64,000 nt of DNA from Paraburkholderia aspalathi (lineage in GTDB: Bacteria; Pseudomonadota; Gammaproteobacteria; Burkholderiales; Burkholderiaceae), in the NCBI RefSeq assembly GCF_900116445.1, contig NZ_FPBH01000033.1, positions 1-64,000 of the forward strand, given 5' to 3'. This document shows positions 35,466 to 44,600 of this stretch, one piece after another. The stretch's first letter is position 1, and the number at the start of each line of letters is the position of its first letter. The position numbers were made by a program, and so were the translations under genes. The notes under the pieces were generated by a model. It was not told the DNA's origin. It did no database searches and was given only the letters and a program-made list of their open reading frames with translations.

Positions 35466-36671
35466 ATGACCGCACTCACCGCCGACCAGATCGCCCGCGT
35501 CAAAGCCACCGTTCCCGTGCTTGCCGTGCACGGCACGACCATCACCAAACGCTTCTACAAGCGCATGTTCGCGCACCATCCTGAGTTGAAGAACGTGTTC
35601 AACCAGACTCACCAGAAGAGCGGCAATCAGCCGGAGACGCTGGCGAAGGCGGTATACGCATATGCCGCCAATATCGATAACCTCGGCGCCCTTGGTCCCA
35701 CCGTCTCACGCATCGCGCATAAGCACGTGAGTCTGAATATCCGGCCGGAACAGTATCCGATCGTGGGACGCCACCTGTTAGGCGCAATCGTTGATGTGCT
35801 CGGCGATGCAGTCGATCAGGAGACGCTCGGCGCGTGGGAAGTCGCTTACGGGCAGCTCGCGGATATTTTTATCGGCACAGAGGCCAAGCTTTACGAAGGT
35901 GCGGCGTGGAGCGGCTTCCGGCCCTTCAAGGTTGCACGCAAGGAAGTGGAGAGCGATGAAATCACGTCGTTCTATCTGACGCCCGCCGATGGCTCACCGG
36001 CCTGCGGTTTCGAGCCTGGCCAATATCTGAGCGTGAAGCGTTTCGTGGATGAACTCGGCGTCGATCAGCCGCGGCAGTACAGCTTGTCGGATGCGCCGAA
36101 CGGCAACTGGCTGCGTATCTCGGTAAAGCGCGAAGCCGGTCGGGAAGATATGGCACCCGGCCACGTATCGAACCTCCTGCACGACGGTGTGGAAGTGGGC
36201 GCGGTGGTGCATGTCAGCGCACCAGCGGGCGACTTCACGCTGGATCGCAAGAAGAGGACACCCGTGGTGCTGATGAGCGGCGGCGTGGGCGTGACCCCAA
36301 TGACCTCGATGCTGTCTACGTTGCTTGCCGACCAGAGTGAGCGCAGTGTGACCTTCGTGCATGCCTGCCGCAATGGCCGCGTGCACGCGTTCCGGCAGTG
36401 GCTGAACGATACGGTCGCAGCGCATCCCAACGTCACGCGTGCGGTGTTCTACGAAGCCATTGAAGCCTGCGACCGCGCTGCTATCGACTACGACTTCGAG
36501 GGCCGCCTCGACCTCATGAAAATCGCCGACAAGGTGATCGTTCCCGATGCGGATTACTACATCTGCGGACCGGTGCCGTTCATGCGCGCGCAATGCGAGG
36601 CGTTGGCCTCGCTCGGTGTGGATGCGGCGCGGATTCACACCGAAGTGTTCGGTTCAGGCGCGGTGCAGTAA
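35466..36671 (+). CDS. hmp: flavohemoglobin, nitric oxide dioxygenase
   Basis: The 401-residue protein has an N-terminal globin domain (about 1-140) with Tyr31 and Gln55 in the distal pocket and His87 (IAHKHVSL) as the heme ligand. An FAD domain (RQYSLSDAPNGNWLRISVKRE) and an NAD(P)H domain (LMSGGVGVTPMTSMLSTLL, YYICGPVPFM) follow. It converts nitric oxide to nitrate with oxygen and NADH. Length and domain order match E. coli Hmp. A large palindrome overlaps its translation start region. It is a single gene, with a toxin-antitoxin pair convergent to it. Confidence 0.97.
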   Translation: MTALTADQIARVKATVPVLAVHGTTITKRFYKRMFAHHPELKNVFNQTHQKSGNQPETLAKAVYAYAANIDNLGALGPTVSRIAHKHVSLNIRPEQYPIVGRHLLGAIVDVLGDAVDQETLGAWEVAYGQLADIFIGTEAKLYEGAAWSGFRPFKVARKEVESDEITSFYLTPADGSPACGFEPGQYLSVKRFVDELGVDQPRQYSLSDAPNGNWLRISVKREAGREDMAPGHVSNLLHDGVEVGAVVHVSAPAGDFTLDRKKRTPVVLMSGGVGVTPMTSMLSTLLADQSERSVTFVHACRNGRVHAFRQWLNDTVAAHPNVTRAVFYEAIEACDRAAIDYDFEGRLDLMKIADKVIVPDADYYICGPVPFMRAQCEALASLGVDAARIHTEVFGSGAVQ

Positions 36672-36729
36672 AACAAGGGCGCGCGGCAAGCGACGTGCGA
36701 AAGCACGCTAGGGCGCCGCGCCATCCACC

Positions 36730-37062
36730 TTACCCAACAGCCAGTGTGACCGGCTTGCCGATCCGGCTCATCATTTCGACCAGCGTATCGATAGTGAACT
36801 TGGTGGTCTTCTTGTTGACCACGTCTGACACGCGCGGACGCGACACCATCAGAATCTCGGCCGCCTCTGCCTGCTTCAGATGATGCTGTTCGATCCAGCT
36901 GGACAGCTCGGTCATCAGCTGTTCCTTGAGCAGCCGCGTGTCGTTGATCTGTTTCTGCGAAGCGGCGTGAAGGCGCTTCGCTTCTTCGGCGGAAAAACCG
37001 AGTTCGAGAAACAGGTTTGCGCCGGGTTTTGTTACGTGACGGATTTTTGTGTCGATCGTCAT
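36730..37062 (-). CDS. XRE-family antitoxin (HigA-like)
   Basis: The 110-residue protein carries a Cro/CI-type helix-turn-helix in its second half (LKQAEAAEILMVSRPRVSDVVNKK, split over residues 62-86). This is the arrangement of short antitoxins that follow RelE/HigB-like toxins. It lies three bases after the toxin gene on the same strand and presumably neutralises the toxin and represses the shared promoter. The N-terminal part (about 1-50) would be the toxin-binding region, which is inferred. Confidence 0.85.
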   Translation of the reverse strand: MTIDTKIRHVTKPGANLFLELGFSAEEAKRLHAASQKQINDTRLLKEQLMTELSSWIEQHHLKQAEAAEILMVSRPRVSDVVNKKTTKFTIDTLVEMMSRIGKPVTLAVG

Positions 37063-37065
37063 TTG

Positions 37066-37404
37066 TTAAGTTTTCCTATCATTGATGATGGCGCGGTACC
37101 GCATCTCGGCAATCTTTCTATCCTGCGGCGGTAGCTTCTGCGTCTTCTTCTGGAAGCAATGCAGCACATACAGCGCTTCCACGAACTTGGTGACATACAT
37201 CACGCGGTAAATACCGTCTGCCTCCTTGATGCGAATCTCGCGTGTTCCAGCGCCGATCGAGTCAAACGGCTTCCAGTCGTCTGGGTCGAGACCTGCCTGA
37301 ATCTTGCCAAGCTGAAATCCGGCCCGCCGACGTGGCTCTTCAGGAAAGGCGAGTAAATCGTGATAGCTGGAACCCATCCAGCGAATTTCTTTTTCGTGCT
37401 CCAT
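37066..37404 (-). CDS. RelE/HigB-like toxin (phage Gp49-related)
   Basis: The 112-residue protein resembles the Gp49/HigB branch of RelE-fold mRNA interferases: IRWMGSSYHDLLAFPEEPRRRAG near the start, TREIRIKEADGIYRVMYVTKF in the middle and ALYVLHCFQKKTQKLPPQD near the end. Such toxins cut mRNA, usually at the ribosome. The toxin-first order is typical of higBA modules. The pair stands alone between hmp and aroG, as expected of a mobile module. Activity is not provable from sequence. Confidence 0.85.
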   Translation of the reverse strand: MEHEKEIRWMGSSYHDLLAFPEEPRRRAGFQLGKIQAGLDPDDWKPFDSIGAGTREIRIKEADGIYRVMYVTKFVEALYVLHCFQKKTQKLPPQDRKIAEMRYRAIINDRKT

Positions 37405-37530
37405 AGCCGCCTTTCATGTACAAAATCTTATACGCAACACCCAGCCTGGTCAAGTCGTATCCGACCCGGCAACGAGTTGTTACGGTACAGAGGCGGCGCA
37501 CGGAGCACCATTCGTCCGTTCGGCTAACAA

Positions 37531-37557
37531 AAAACCCGGCTGCATGAGCCGGGTTTT
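37531..37557 (-). terminator. intrinsic terminator after aroG
   Basis: AAAACCCGGCT (37531-37541) and AGCCGGGTTTT (37547-37557) form a perfect 11-bp stem with a five-base loop. The minus-strand read-out ends in T residues, which suits termination about 45 bases past aroG. Confidence 0.88.
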
Positions 37558-37602
37558 CGATGAATCAACTACAGCGATCGCGCAGAGTCGCGCAGAGACT
37601 TT

Positions 37603-38676
37603 TTAGTTGCCGCTGCCGCGCGTCACACGCCGTTGCTTGACGGCTTCGGCGAGACCTTCCAGCACGGCGACGCTTTCGTCCCAGCCGATGCAGGCATCGG
37701 TGATGCTCTGGCCGTAGGTCAGCGCGCAGCCTTCCTGCAGATCCTGACGGCCTGCGATCAGATGCGATTCCACCATCACGCCGACAATCCGTTCGTCACC
37801 CGAAGCAATCTGACGGCCGATGTCCGCGCACACCGGAATCTGGTTCTCGTGCTTCTTCGAGCTGTTCGCGTGGCTCGCGTCGATCATCAGACGTGCCGCG
37901 AGACCCGCCTTGCCGATGTCGGCGCATGCCGCATTGACGCTGTCCGCGTCGTAGTTCGGCGTCTTGCCGCCGCGCAGGATGATGTGGCAATCCTCATTGC
38001 CGGCGGTCGAGACGATTGCCGAGTGGCCGCCCTTGGTGACCGACAGGAAATGGTGCGGCTGCGAGGCGGCCTTGATCGCGTCCACGGCGATCTTGACGTT
38101 GCCGTCCGTGCCGTTCTTGAAACCGACCGGGCACGACAGTCCCGAAGCCAGCTCACGGTGCACTTGCGATTCGGTCGTGCGCGCGCCGATTGCGCCCCAC
38201 GAGATCAGATCGGCGATGTACTGCGGGCTGATCATGTCGAGGTATTCGGTGCCGGCCGGCAGGCCGAGCTCATTGATACGCAGCAGCAGTTCGCGCGCGG
38301 TGCGCAGGCCGTCGTTGATCTTGAAGCTGTTGTCCATATGCGGGTCGTTGATGAGACCCTTCCAGCCCACCGTCGTACGCGGCTTTTCGAAGTACACCCG
38401 CATCACGATTTCGAGTTCGCCGGCGAAGCGTTTGCGCTGTTCGACGAGACGCCCGGCGTATTCCATCGCCGCCTTCGTATCGTGGATCGAGCACGGCCCG
38501 ATGATGACGATCAGACGGTCTTCCATGCCGTGCAGGATGCGATGCATTGCGTTGCGCGAGTTGTAGATCACGTCGGACACCGTTTCATCGCAAGCGAATT
38601 CGCGGATCAGGTGAGCGGGCGGCGTGAGTTCTTTCAATTCGCGGATGCGGACATCGTCGGTGTTGTGCGGGGGCAT
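37603..38676 (-). CDS. aroG: 3-deoxy-D-arabino-heptulosonate-7-phosphate synthase, class I
   Basis: The 357-residue enzyme condenses phosphoenolpyruvate and erythrose 4-phosphate, the committed step of aromatic amino acid synthesis. Motifs include IVIIGPCSIHD, RVYFEKPRTTVGWKGLINDP, GARTTESQVHRELASGLSCPVGFKNGTDG, DASHANSSKKHENQ and ALTYGQSITDACIGW. ATG 38676 has AGGAG about eight bases upstream. The leader contains a candidate attenuator controlled by aromatic codons. Whether the enzyme itself is inhibited by Phe or Tyr cannot be read reliably from the sequence. Confidence 0.96.
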   Translation of the reverse strand: MPPHNTDDVRIRELKELTPPAHLIREFACDETVSDVIYNSRNAMHRILHGMEDRLIVIIGPCSIHDTKAAMEYAGRLVEQRKRFAGELEIVMRVYFEKPRTTVGWKGLINDPHMDNSFKINDGLRTARELLLRINELGLPAGTEYLDMISPQYIADLISWGAIGARTTESQVHRELASGLSCPVGFKNGTDGNVKIAVDAIKAASQPHHFLSVTKGGHSAIVSTAGNEDCHIILRGGKTPNYDADSVNAACADIGKAGLAARLMIDASHANSSKKHENQIPVCADIGRQIASGDERIVGVMVESHLIAGRQDLQEGCALTYGQSITDACIGWDESVAVLEGLAEAVKQRRVTRGSGN

Positions 38677-38742
38677 GTTTGTTCTCCTGAATCGGTCGTA
38701 GCGTGTTCGCGCGGGCAATGAAGGCTGCGATCAGACGGCAAT

Positions 38743-38758
38743 CTGGCAGCGCTGCCAG
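38743..38758. repeat. perfect 16-base palindrome in the aroG leader
   Basis: CTGGCAGCGCTGCCAG is self-complementary over its full length and lies 67-82 bases upstream of the aroG start, between the attenuator terminator and the gene. It could be a protein-binding site or an RNA stem. It does not resemble a TyrR box. Confidence 0.5.
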
Positions 38759-38812
38759 GGCGAACAACAATCAAAAAGATTTCAACGGCAAAAGTTTCAA
38801 AGGCGTGAGGCG

Positions 38813-38843
38813 AAAAAAAACCGCCAGGCTAGCTGGCGGTTTT
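38813..38843 (-). terminator. intrinsic terminator upstream of aroG (attenuator stem 3:4)
   Basis: On the minus strand AAAACCGCCAG (38843-38833) and CTGGCGGTTTT (38827-38817) form a perfect 11-bp stem with loop CTAGC. Eight T residues follow (38820-38813). It stands 137 bases before the aroG start and downstream of a promoter and an aromatic leader ORF. Its 5' arm CCGCCAG can instead pair with an identical CTGGCGG at 38893-38887, which makes it a conditional terminator. It would also stop transcripts reading through from tldD. Confidence 0.92.
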
Positions 38844-38869
38844 CGTGAATTCTGGGTGTCTTGCGTGCA

Positions 38870-38938
38870 CTAACACCCCTCTCGATCCGCCAGCGGTCTG
38901 AGATGCCAAAAAAAGTAAAAGTAAAACTTGGCGGACAT
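38870..38938 (-). CDS. aromatic-rich leader peptide of aroG
   Basis: A 22-codon ORF starts at ATG 38938, the only start in frame, and ends at TAG 38872-38870. The peptide starts MSAK and then has seven consecutive aromatic residues, F-Y-F-Y-F-F-W (codons 38926-38906), followed by HLRPLADREGC. Such a run is characteristic of attenuator peptides, in which low charged tRNA stalls the ribosome. It is followed by a terminator and then by aroG, whose product starts synthesis of exactly these amino acids. The Shine-Dalgarno is weak. It is too short to be recognised by homology. Confidence 0.8.
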   Translation of the reverse strand: MSAKFYFYFFWHLRPLADREGC

Positions 38939-38975
38939 GGCGAAATTGGGTCGCTGGTCAAAAAGGGTGAGTGCC

Positions 38976-39004
38976 TTTATAACCCGTGCAAGCTCGGCTG
39001 GCAA
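38976..39004 (-). promoter_or_regulatory. sigma70-like promoter of the aroG leader
   Basis: On the minus strand TTGCCA (39004-38999) and TATAAA (38981-38976) are separated by exactly 17 bases. Each hexamer matches five of six consensus positions. Transcription would start near 38969, about 30 bases before the leader-peptide ATG, and run through the attenuator into aroG. The promoter lies between the tldD stop and the leader ORF. Confidence 0.75.
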
Positions 39005-39033
39005 GCTGCAGGGTGTAAAAATGCGGTAAATCC

Positions 39034-39066
39034 GCATACTTCGAGCATTGTATGCACGAAGTATGC
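39034..39066. repeat. inverted repeat just past the tldD stop
   Basis: GCATACTTCG (39034-39043) and CGAAGTATGC (39057-39066) are perfect complements around a 13-base loop, which itself contains a partial GCAT/ATGC symmetry. The repeat lies 14 bases downstream of tldD on its strand. There is no T run, so it may be a 3'-end stabiliser or a protein site close to the aroG leader promoter. Confidence 0.6.
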
Positions 39067-39079
39067 GTCTACATCAAAA

Positions 39080-40546
39080 TCAGGCCGTACCGCCGACCGT
39101 CATCTTGTCGATACGCAGCGTCGGCTGACCGACGCCCACCGGCACGCTCTGGCCTTCCTTGCCGCACACGCCGACGCCCGAATCGAGCTTCATGTCGTTG
39201 CCGATCATGCTGACGAATTTGAGCGATTCAGGGCCGCTGCCGATCAGCGTCGCGCCCTTGACCGGGTAGGTGACTTTGCCGTTTTCGATCATGTACGCCT
39301 CGGAGGCCGAGAACACGAACTTGCCGTTGGTGATGTCGACCTGGCCGCCGCCGAAGTTCACCGCGTACAAACCGTTCTTCACGGACGCGATGATTTCCTG
39401 CGGGTCTTTGTCGCCGTTGAGCATGTACGTGTTGGTCATGCGCGGCATCGGCAGCGCAGCATACGATTCGCGACGAGCGTTACCCGTAACCGGCATCTTC
39501 ATCAGGCGTGCATTCAGCGTGTCCTGGATGTAGCCCTTCAGGATGCCGTCTTCGATCAGCGTCGTGCACTGGGTCGGATTGCCTTCGTCGTCGATGTTCA
39601 GCGAGCCGCGGCGGTTCGGCAGCGTGCCGTCGTCGACCACGGTCACGCCCTTGGCCGCAACCTGCTCGCCGATTCGACCCGCAAACGCCGACGATCCCTT
39701 GCGGTTGAAGTCGCCTTCGAGGCCGTGGCCGATCGCTTCGTGCAGCAGCACGCCGGGCCAGCCCGGTCCGAGCACGACCGTCATCGCGCCGGCCGGAGCC
39801 GGGCGGGCGTCGAGGTTCACGAGCGCCGCATGCACGGCGTCGTCGACATAACCCGACAGCACTTCGTCGGTGAAATAGCCGTAGTCGAAGCGGCCACCGC
39901 CGCCGCCGCTGCCGATTTCGCGGCGGCCGTTCTGCTCGGCGATCACCGTGACCGACACGCGCACGAGCGGACGGATATCGGCCGCAAAGCCGCCGTCGCT
40001 GCGCGCGACCAGAACCACGTCGTATTCACCGGCGAGGCCTGCCATCACTTGCTGGATGCGCGGATCGCGGCCGCGCGCCATCTGTTCGATACGCTCGAGC
40101 AGCTTGACCTTGGCGGTCGCATCGAGCGAGTGCAGCGGATCGGACGGCAAGTACAGATCGCGCCCGGCGATGCCGGTCAGCGACGAGGCCACCTTGATCT
40201 TCTGCTTGCCGCCGCCCGCCTTGGCAATCGAACGGGTGGCGAGCGCCGCCTGACGAATTGCTTCGGGCGACAGATCGTCCGAATACGCGAAGGCAGTGCG
40301 ATCGCCCGCCACGGCGCGCACGCCGACACCCTGGTCGATGCTGAAGCTGCCCGACTTCACGATGCCTTCTTCGAGACTCCATGCTTCGCTGCGCGTGTAC
40401 TGGAAGTACAGGTCGGCGTAATCGATCTTGTGCGTGAAGATTTCGGCGAGCGTGCGGGTGAGCAGGGATTCGTCGAGACCGTAGGGCGTCAGGAGGATGT
40501 CCTTGGCGGTGGCGAGATTACGGATACCGGGTTCGATGATGTTCAT
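39080..40546 (-). CDS. tldD: metalloprotease TldD
   Basis: The 488-residue protein belongs to the TldD/PmbA family. Its zinc site is in LLHEAIGHGLEGDFNRKGSS (HExxxH, around residue 263). Other landmarks are WSLEEGIVKSGSFSIDQGVG, GRREIGSGGGGGRFDYGYF, MPRMTNTYML and GGGQVDITNGKFVFSASEAY. With TldE/PmbA it degrades unfolded peptides and matures modified peptides such as microcin B17. The partner is not in the window. It follows the nitrilase-type gene by about 90 bases. Confidence 0.96.
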   Translation of the reverse strand: MNIIEPGIRNLATAKDILLTPYGLDESLLTRTLAEIFTHKIDYADLYFQYTRSEAWSLEEGIVKSGSFSIDQGVGVRAVAGDRTAFAYSDDLSPEAIRQAALATRSIAKAGGGKQKIKVASSLTGIAGRDLYLPSDPLHSLDATAKVKLLERIEQMARGRDPRIQQVMAGLAGEYDVVLVARSDGGFAADIRPLVRVSVTVIAEQNGRREIGSGGGGGRFDYGYFTDEVLSGYVDDAVHAALVNLDARPAPAGAMTVVLGPGWPGVLLHEAIGHGLEGDFNRKGSSAFAGRIGEQVAAKGVTVVDDGTLPNRRGSLNIDDEGNPTQCTTLIEDGILKGYIQDTLNARLMKMPVTGNARRESYAALPMPRMTNTYMLNGDKDPQEIIASVKNGLYAVNFGGGQVDITNGKFVFSASEAYMIENGKVTYPVKGATLIGSGPESLKFVSMIGNDMKLDSGVGVCGKEGQSVPVGVGQPTLRIDKMTVGGTA

Positions 40547-40639
40547 GCGAAGTATGTTCTGCTCGATACGAAGGATTCGGTTAGCGCTTGCATCACTATA
40601 TGAGTGACGGGCGCCGCACTTTCAATGTCAGGTAATACG

Positions 40640-41530
40640 TCAGCAGCTCAGCACGCGGTGACGCCAGGCGGGCAGGCTCTGCCGCACTTCGTCGATGCGC
40701 GCACGCTCGAGATTGCCGCTCACCACGCCGGCGCCTTCGTCGCGCACCGCGACGATTTCGCCCCACGGGTCGATCAGCATGCTGTGGCCCCATGTCCGGC
40801 GGCCGTTTTCATGTTTGCCGCCTTGCGCGGCGGCCAGCACGTAACACTGGTTTTCGACCGCCCGGGCGCGCAGCAGCATCTCCCAATGCGCGCGGCCGGT
40901 GGTATAGGTGAACGCCGACGGCACCACGATCAGCGCGCAGTCGCCCATGCGCCGGTACAGCTCCGGAAAGCGCAAATCGTAGCAGACCGACAGGCCGACC
41001 CGGCCGAACGGCGCCTCGAAGGTGCGGACTTCGCCGCCGGGGCAGATGGTGCGTGCCTCGTCGAACGATTCTTCGCCCTTTTCGAAATTGAACAGATGGA
41101 TTTTGTCGTAGCGCGCGGCCTCGTTGCCTTGCGGGTCGAACACCAGCGTGGTGTTCAGCACGCGCGCCGGTTCCTGCGACATCAACGGCAAGGTGCCGCC
41201 GATCACCCAGACCTTGTGGCGGCGCGCGGCGTCGGCGAGAAAGCGCTGGATCGGGCCGTCCTGGTAGGGCTCGCGCACGGCGAGTTTGTCCGTGTCCTTG
41301 AAGCCCATGAAGCAGAAGTACTCGGGCAGCAGGACGAGTTGCGCGCCGTCGGCGGCGGCTTCCGCGATCAGGCGCTCCGCTTCGGCCAGGTTGCGTTCGC
41401 GATCCGGCGTGCTCACCATTTGCAGCGCGGCCACGCGGAACGCGCTTTCGGAAGATCCGCTGGACGCCGCGCCGGGCGAGGCAGTGGACGAAGCGGTGGA
41501 CGAGGATGAAGAGACGTGTGTTTCGCTCAT
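40640..41530 (-). CDS. carbon-nitrogen hydrolase, Nit/omega-amidase-like
   Basis: The 296-residue protein has the nitrilase Glu-Lys-Cys triad: Glu in LVLLPEYFCFMGF, Lys in ARYDKIHLFNFE and Cys in VGLSVCYDLRFPELYR. The closest type is the Nit1/Nit2 group, which removes deaminated glutathione or hydrolyses alpha-keto amides. Homologues begin at about AFRVAALQMVS; the ~25 residues before it are almost entirely Ser, Ala, Thr and Gly, a low-complexity extension. ATG 41530 is chosen since the next start upstream lacks support. It lies between yhdP and tldD, all on the minus strand. Confidence 0.9.
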   Translation of the reverse strand: MSETHVSSSSSTASSTASPGAASSGSSESAFRVAALQMVSTPDRERNLAEAERLIAEAAADGAQLVLLPEYFCFMGFKDTDKLAVREPYQDGPIQRFLADAARRHKVWVIGGTLPLMSQEPARVLNTTLVFDPQGNEAARYDKIHLFNFEKGEESFDEARTICPGGEVRTFEAPFGRVGLSVCYDLRFPELYRRMGDCALIVVPSAFTYTTGRAHWEMLLRARAVENQCYVLAAAQGGKHENGRRTWGHSMLIDPWGEIVAVRDEGAGVVSGNLERARIDEVRQSLPAWRHRVLSC

Positions 41531-41653
41531 GAGCGTTTCGAAAAACTCCCGGCAAGGCCGCGGCGCGAACCGTAGGCGCCGCATACGTCGTTCAAGGCTG
41601 GCTGGGGACTGCGGGGCGGCACGGCGCTCTTCTGATCAAACACAGGATCGGGC

Positions 41654-44600
41654 TCAGTGCGCTTCCACGGTCGAAGCCGGAGCGTCCATCTTACCGCGAT
41701 CGCCCTTCACCCGCTCGATGTGCGGTTTCGACCACGGACCGGTGATCGCGTACTCGCGTGCAAACGCCGTGGACACCGATTTGCTGAACGCCAGATCGGC
41801 CACCAGCGCGCCCAGCCCGAGCAGCGGATTGATCACGGTCGCGGCGATCACGGCGGCGCCGGCGCTGACGGTCGGCACAATCTGCACGTGCAGATCCTGG
41901 GTTTCCTGCGCCAGATCCACCGAGCCCTTCATTTCGGCGCGCGCCGGCGCCGTCACCATCTCGAAGTTCTCGGTGCGGCCAATACCATTGTGAATCTCGC
42001 CCGTGCCGGTGACGCGCTCGAACGGCAACCCTTCGCCGATGACGTCGCGGAAATTGAGCGTGGCGAAGCGTGCGAGGCTTTGCAGGCTGAGTACGCCCAG
42101 CAGTTTCGCGACGCCCGGGTCGACCTTGAGAATCTGCCCATGGCGCAGATCGACGGCGAGATTGCCGTTGAGCGTTGGATAGTCGATGGTCGTCGGGCCG
42201 CCGCGCCACACCACCTTGCCCGACAGCGTGCCGTTGCCGGCCTTGAGCGTGTGCGGCTGGCCGAAGCGCTCCAGCAGCCCGCCGGCGTCCTTGATGTCGA
42301 GTTTGAAATCGAACACGGTACGGCGCGGCGTCGCTTCGTCGGCGGTGTTGCCGAGACCCGTCGACGTGCGCCAGTTCGCGGTCGCGGTCAGCGTGGCGGC
42401 GGGGTTGGTGATGTCCAGCTTGTCGAGCTGCCAGACCGGCACACCGTCTTCTTCGAAGTTGTGTGCGTCGACTTCGAGCCGGCCGATATCGCGATCGCGC
42501 ACGATCAACTCATTGACCACCAGATCGATCGACGGCATGTTCTGCGCTGGCGCCGAAATGGCCTGGCCGAGCAGGTCCTTATCCGTGGCCGAGGGGATGA
42601 CCACACGGGCAAAGCGCGCCTGCAACGTGCCCGGCGATTCCTTATTCGCGCCCGGCAGCCAGGAAACGTGGCCCGACACCTGGTTCGACGCGATGTTGGC
42701 CTGCCATTTGCCGTCCGCATGCGACGCGCCGACGATCACGCTGTCCCAGTGCCGCTTGAGCAGTGTCAGCGTGCCGACGTGCACCGCGAAGCGGCTCGGC
42801 AGGAACTGCGCAACGGTCGGATTCGGCGTGGCCGGTGCGGCGGCGGGCGCGGGAGTCGGTGCGTCCTTGTTGCGCATCTGCGTGACGAGCGCGCGCCAGG
42901 CATCGGCGTCGAACGCCTCGACGTCGACGGCGGCGATCACGCCTTCGGACGGCAAGTCGGCGGGCTTGTTGACGCCGATCGCGCCACTCACGACCGTCGG
43001 CGGCGTTTTCGGCTGGTAACGCAGCAGGTAGGTGGCGGCGATCGGGCCGAAGGTGAGGTCGGCCCGTTCCAGATCGGCTTCGCTTGCGCTGGTGAACGGG
43101 CTGACAGCGAAGTGCAGCGGCATCGGCGTGCCGACTGGCTTGTTGAACGGCGCGGGGAAGTCGAGCGCGAGCCCGGTCAGATCGGAGTTCGCCGTGACTT
43201 CCGGCAAGCGCCCCTTGGCGCCGTGCACGTTAAGCGCGTAGGGCGCGCTGCCGCTCATGCGCGTCAGCACCTGCGCGGCCGGACCGTGCAGGTTCAGGCC
43301 GCGCGCGGCATCGACGGCGATATGGCCGCCGAGGTCGAGTGCGTACGTGCCGTCCTGTTTCAGGCCGCCGTTCGCGTGGACATCGCCGCCGAGGAACTGG
43401 CCCGAGAGCCGGTCGACCTGCGCCGTATGTTCGGTAAAACGCACCTTGCCGTTCAGTTGCGACAACGGCGGCACGTTATCGACCGTCAAACGGTTGTTCT
43501 GGAAGCCCACTGCGCCTTCCACAGCGATGTGCGGTTTCGGCGTGCGCGGCACGGTCAGCTTGAGCGCCAGCGCTGCGGGCCCTTCGGCGCGCACTTTCTC
43601 GGTCGCATGTTTGGACATGATGCCGAGCGAGCTTTCGTTGACGTAGTCGAGCATGTCGGCAAGCGGCCCACGGCCGTTGCCCGTGATGGTGAGGTCCGAA
43701 GCCTTGGTGCCGAGATCGTCGATCTTGCCGTTCACCTTGTTCAAAGCGACCCGCTTGTAATGGGCGCGGTCGATATCGAAGCGCAGCAGGTTCTCTTTGA
43801 GTTCGAACACGCCGTCGATGCCATCCAGCGGCGGCCACACGTTCGGCGTACCGTTCTTCATCTTGCGCGGCGGGTACGGCGAAGGGTCGAACTTGCCGCC
43901 CTTGAACGGCGCGACGATATGGAAGACCCCGGCCTCCGGGGCGCGCGAGTAAGGGAATTTGGTCAGATCGCCGTGGATTTCGATCGTCGCGCCGCGCGAG
44001 ACGCCGGCTTGCAGCCCATGGCCCAGGTAGATCCGCAGCTTTTCGCTGATGCTGGTCGGCAGATAGCGGACGATGCGCGTGACCTGCGCGCGCTGGAAGT
44101 CGGCCTTCAGGTCGAGCGAGCCGCGCCCATGGCCTGGGTTGCTGTAATCGACGGTGGCAGTGGCGTCGGCGTCCGCGTTCGAGATACCGAAGTCGGCCAG
44201 CTTGACGGTGAAGGCGGGGTGATTTTCGCCCGGCGCCTTCGGCGTGATGGTCCAGTCCGCCCGGCCATGCAGGCGGTCGAGTGTCAGGCGCGGGTCGTCG
44301 AACACGCCCGGCAGCGTGATCGCGACGTTGGAGGTGTTGAGCGTCGCGGTGCCGTGGTTTTCGTCTGCATCGACGCTGCCCCACAGGTTCTCGATGCCGG
44401 GAATGCCTGCGCGCGGGTGATTCAGCGGGGTGAGCCCCGGCGGCGGTTCCTGCGCGGCGATGCTGATGCCCTGCAGATCGCCCTTGAAACGATAGCGCTC
44501 GATCGGCTCGGCGCCGCTTGGCCGGTGGTCGCTGCCCGCTTCGCCCGATTCCGGTTTGCCGCGTTCGACCTCGATCACATAGTTCGACACCATGCCGCGT

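Noticed and set aside
38861..40603. Plus-strand frame of about 580 codons from the aroG leader region across tldD
   Set aside because: Most of it is antisense to tldD. The non-overlapping start is explained by the minus-strand leader and promoter.
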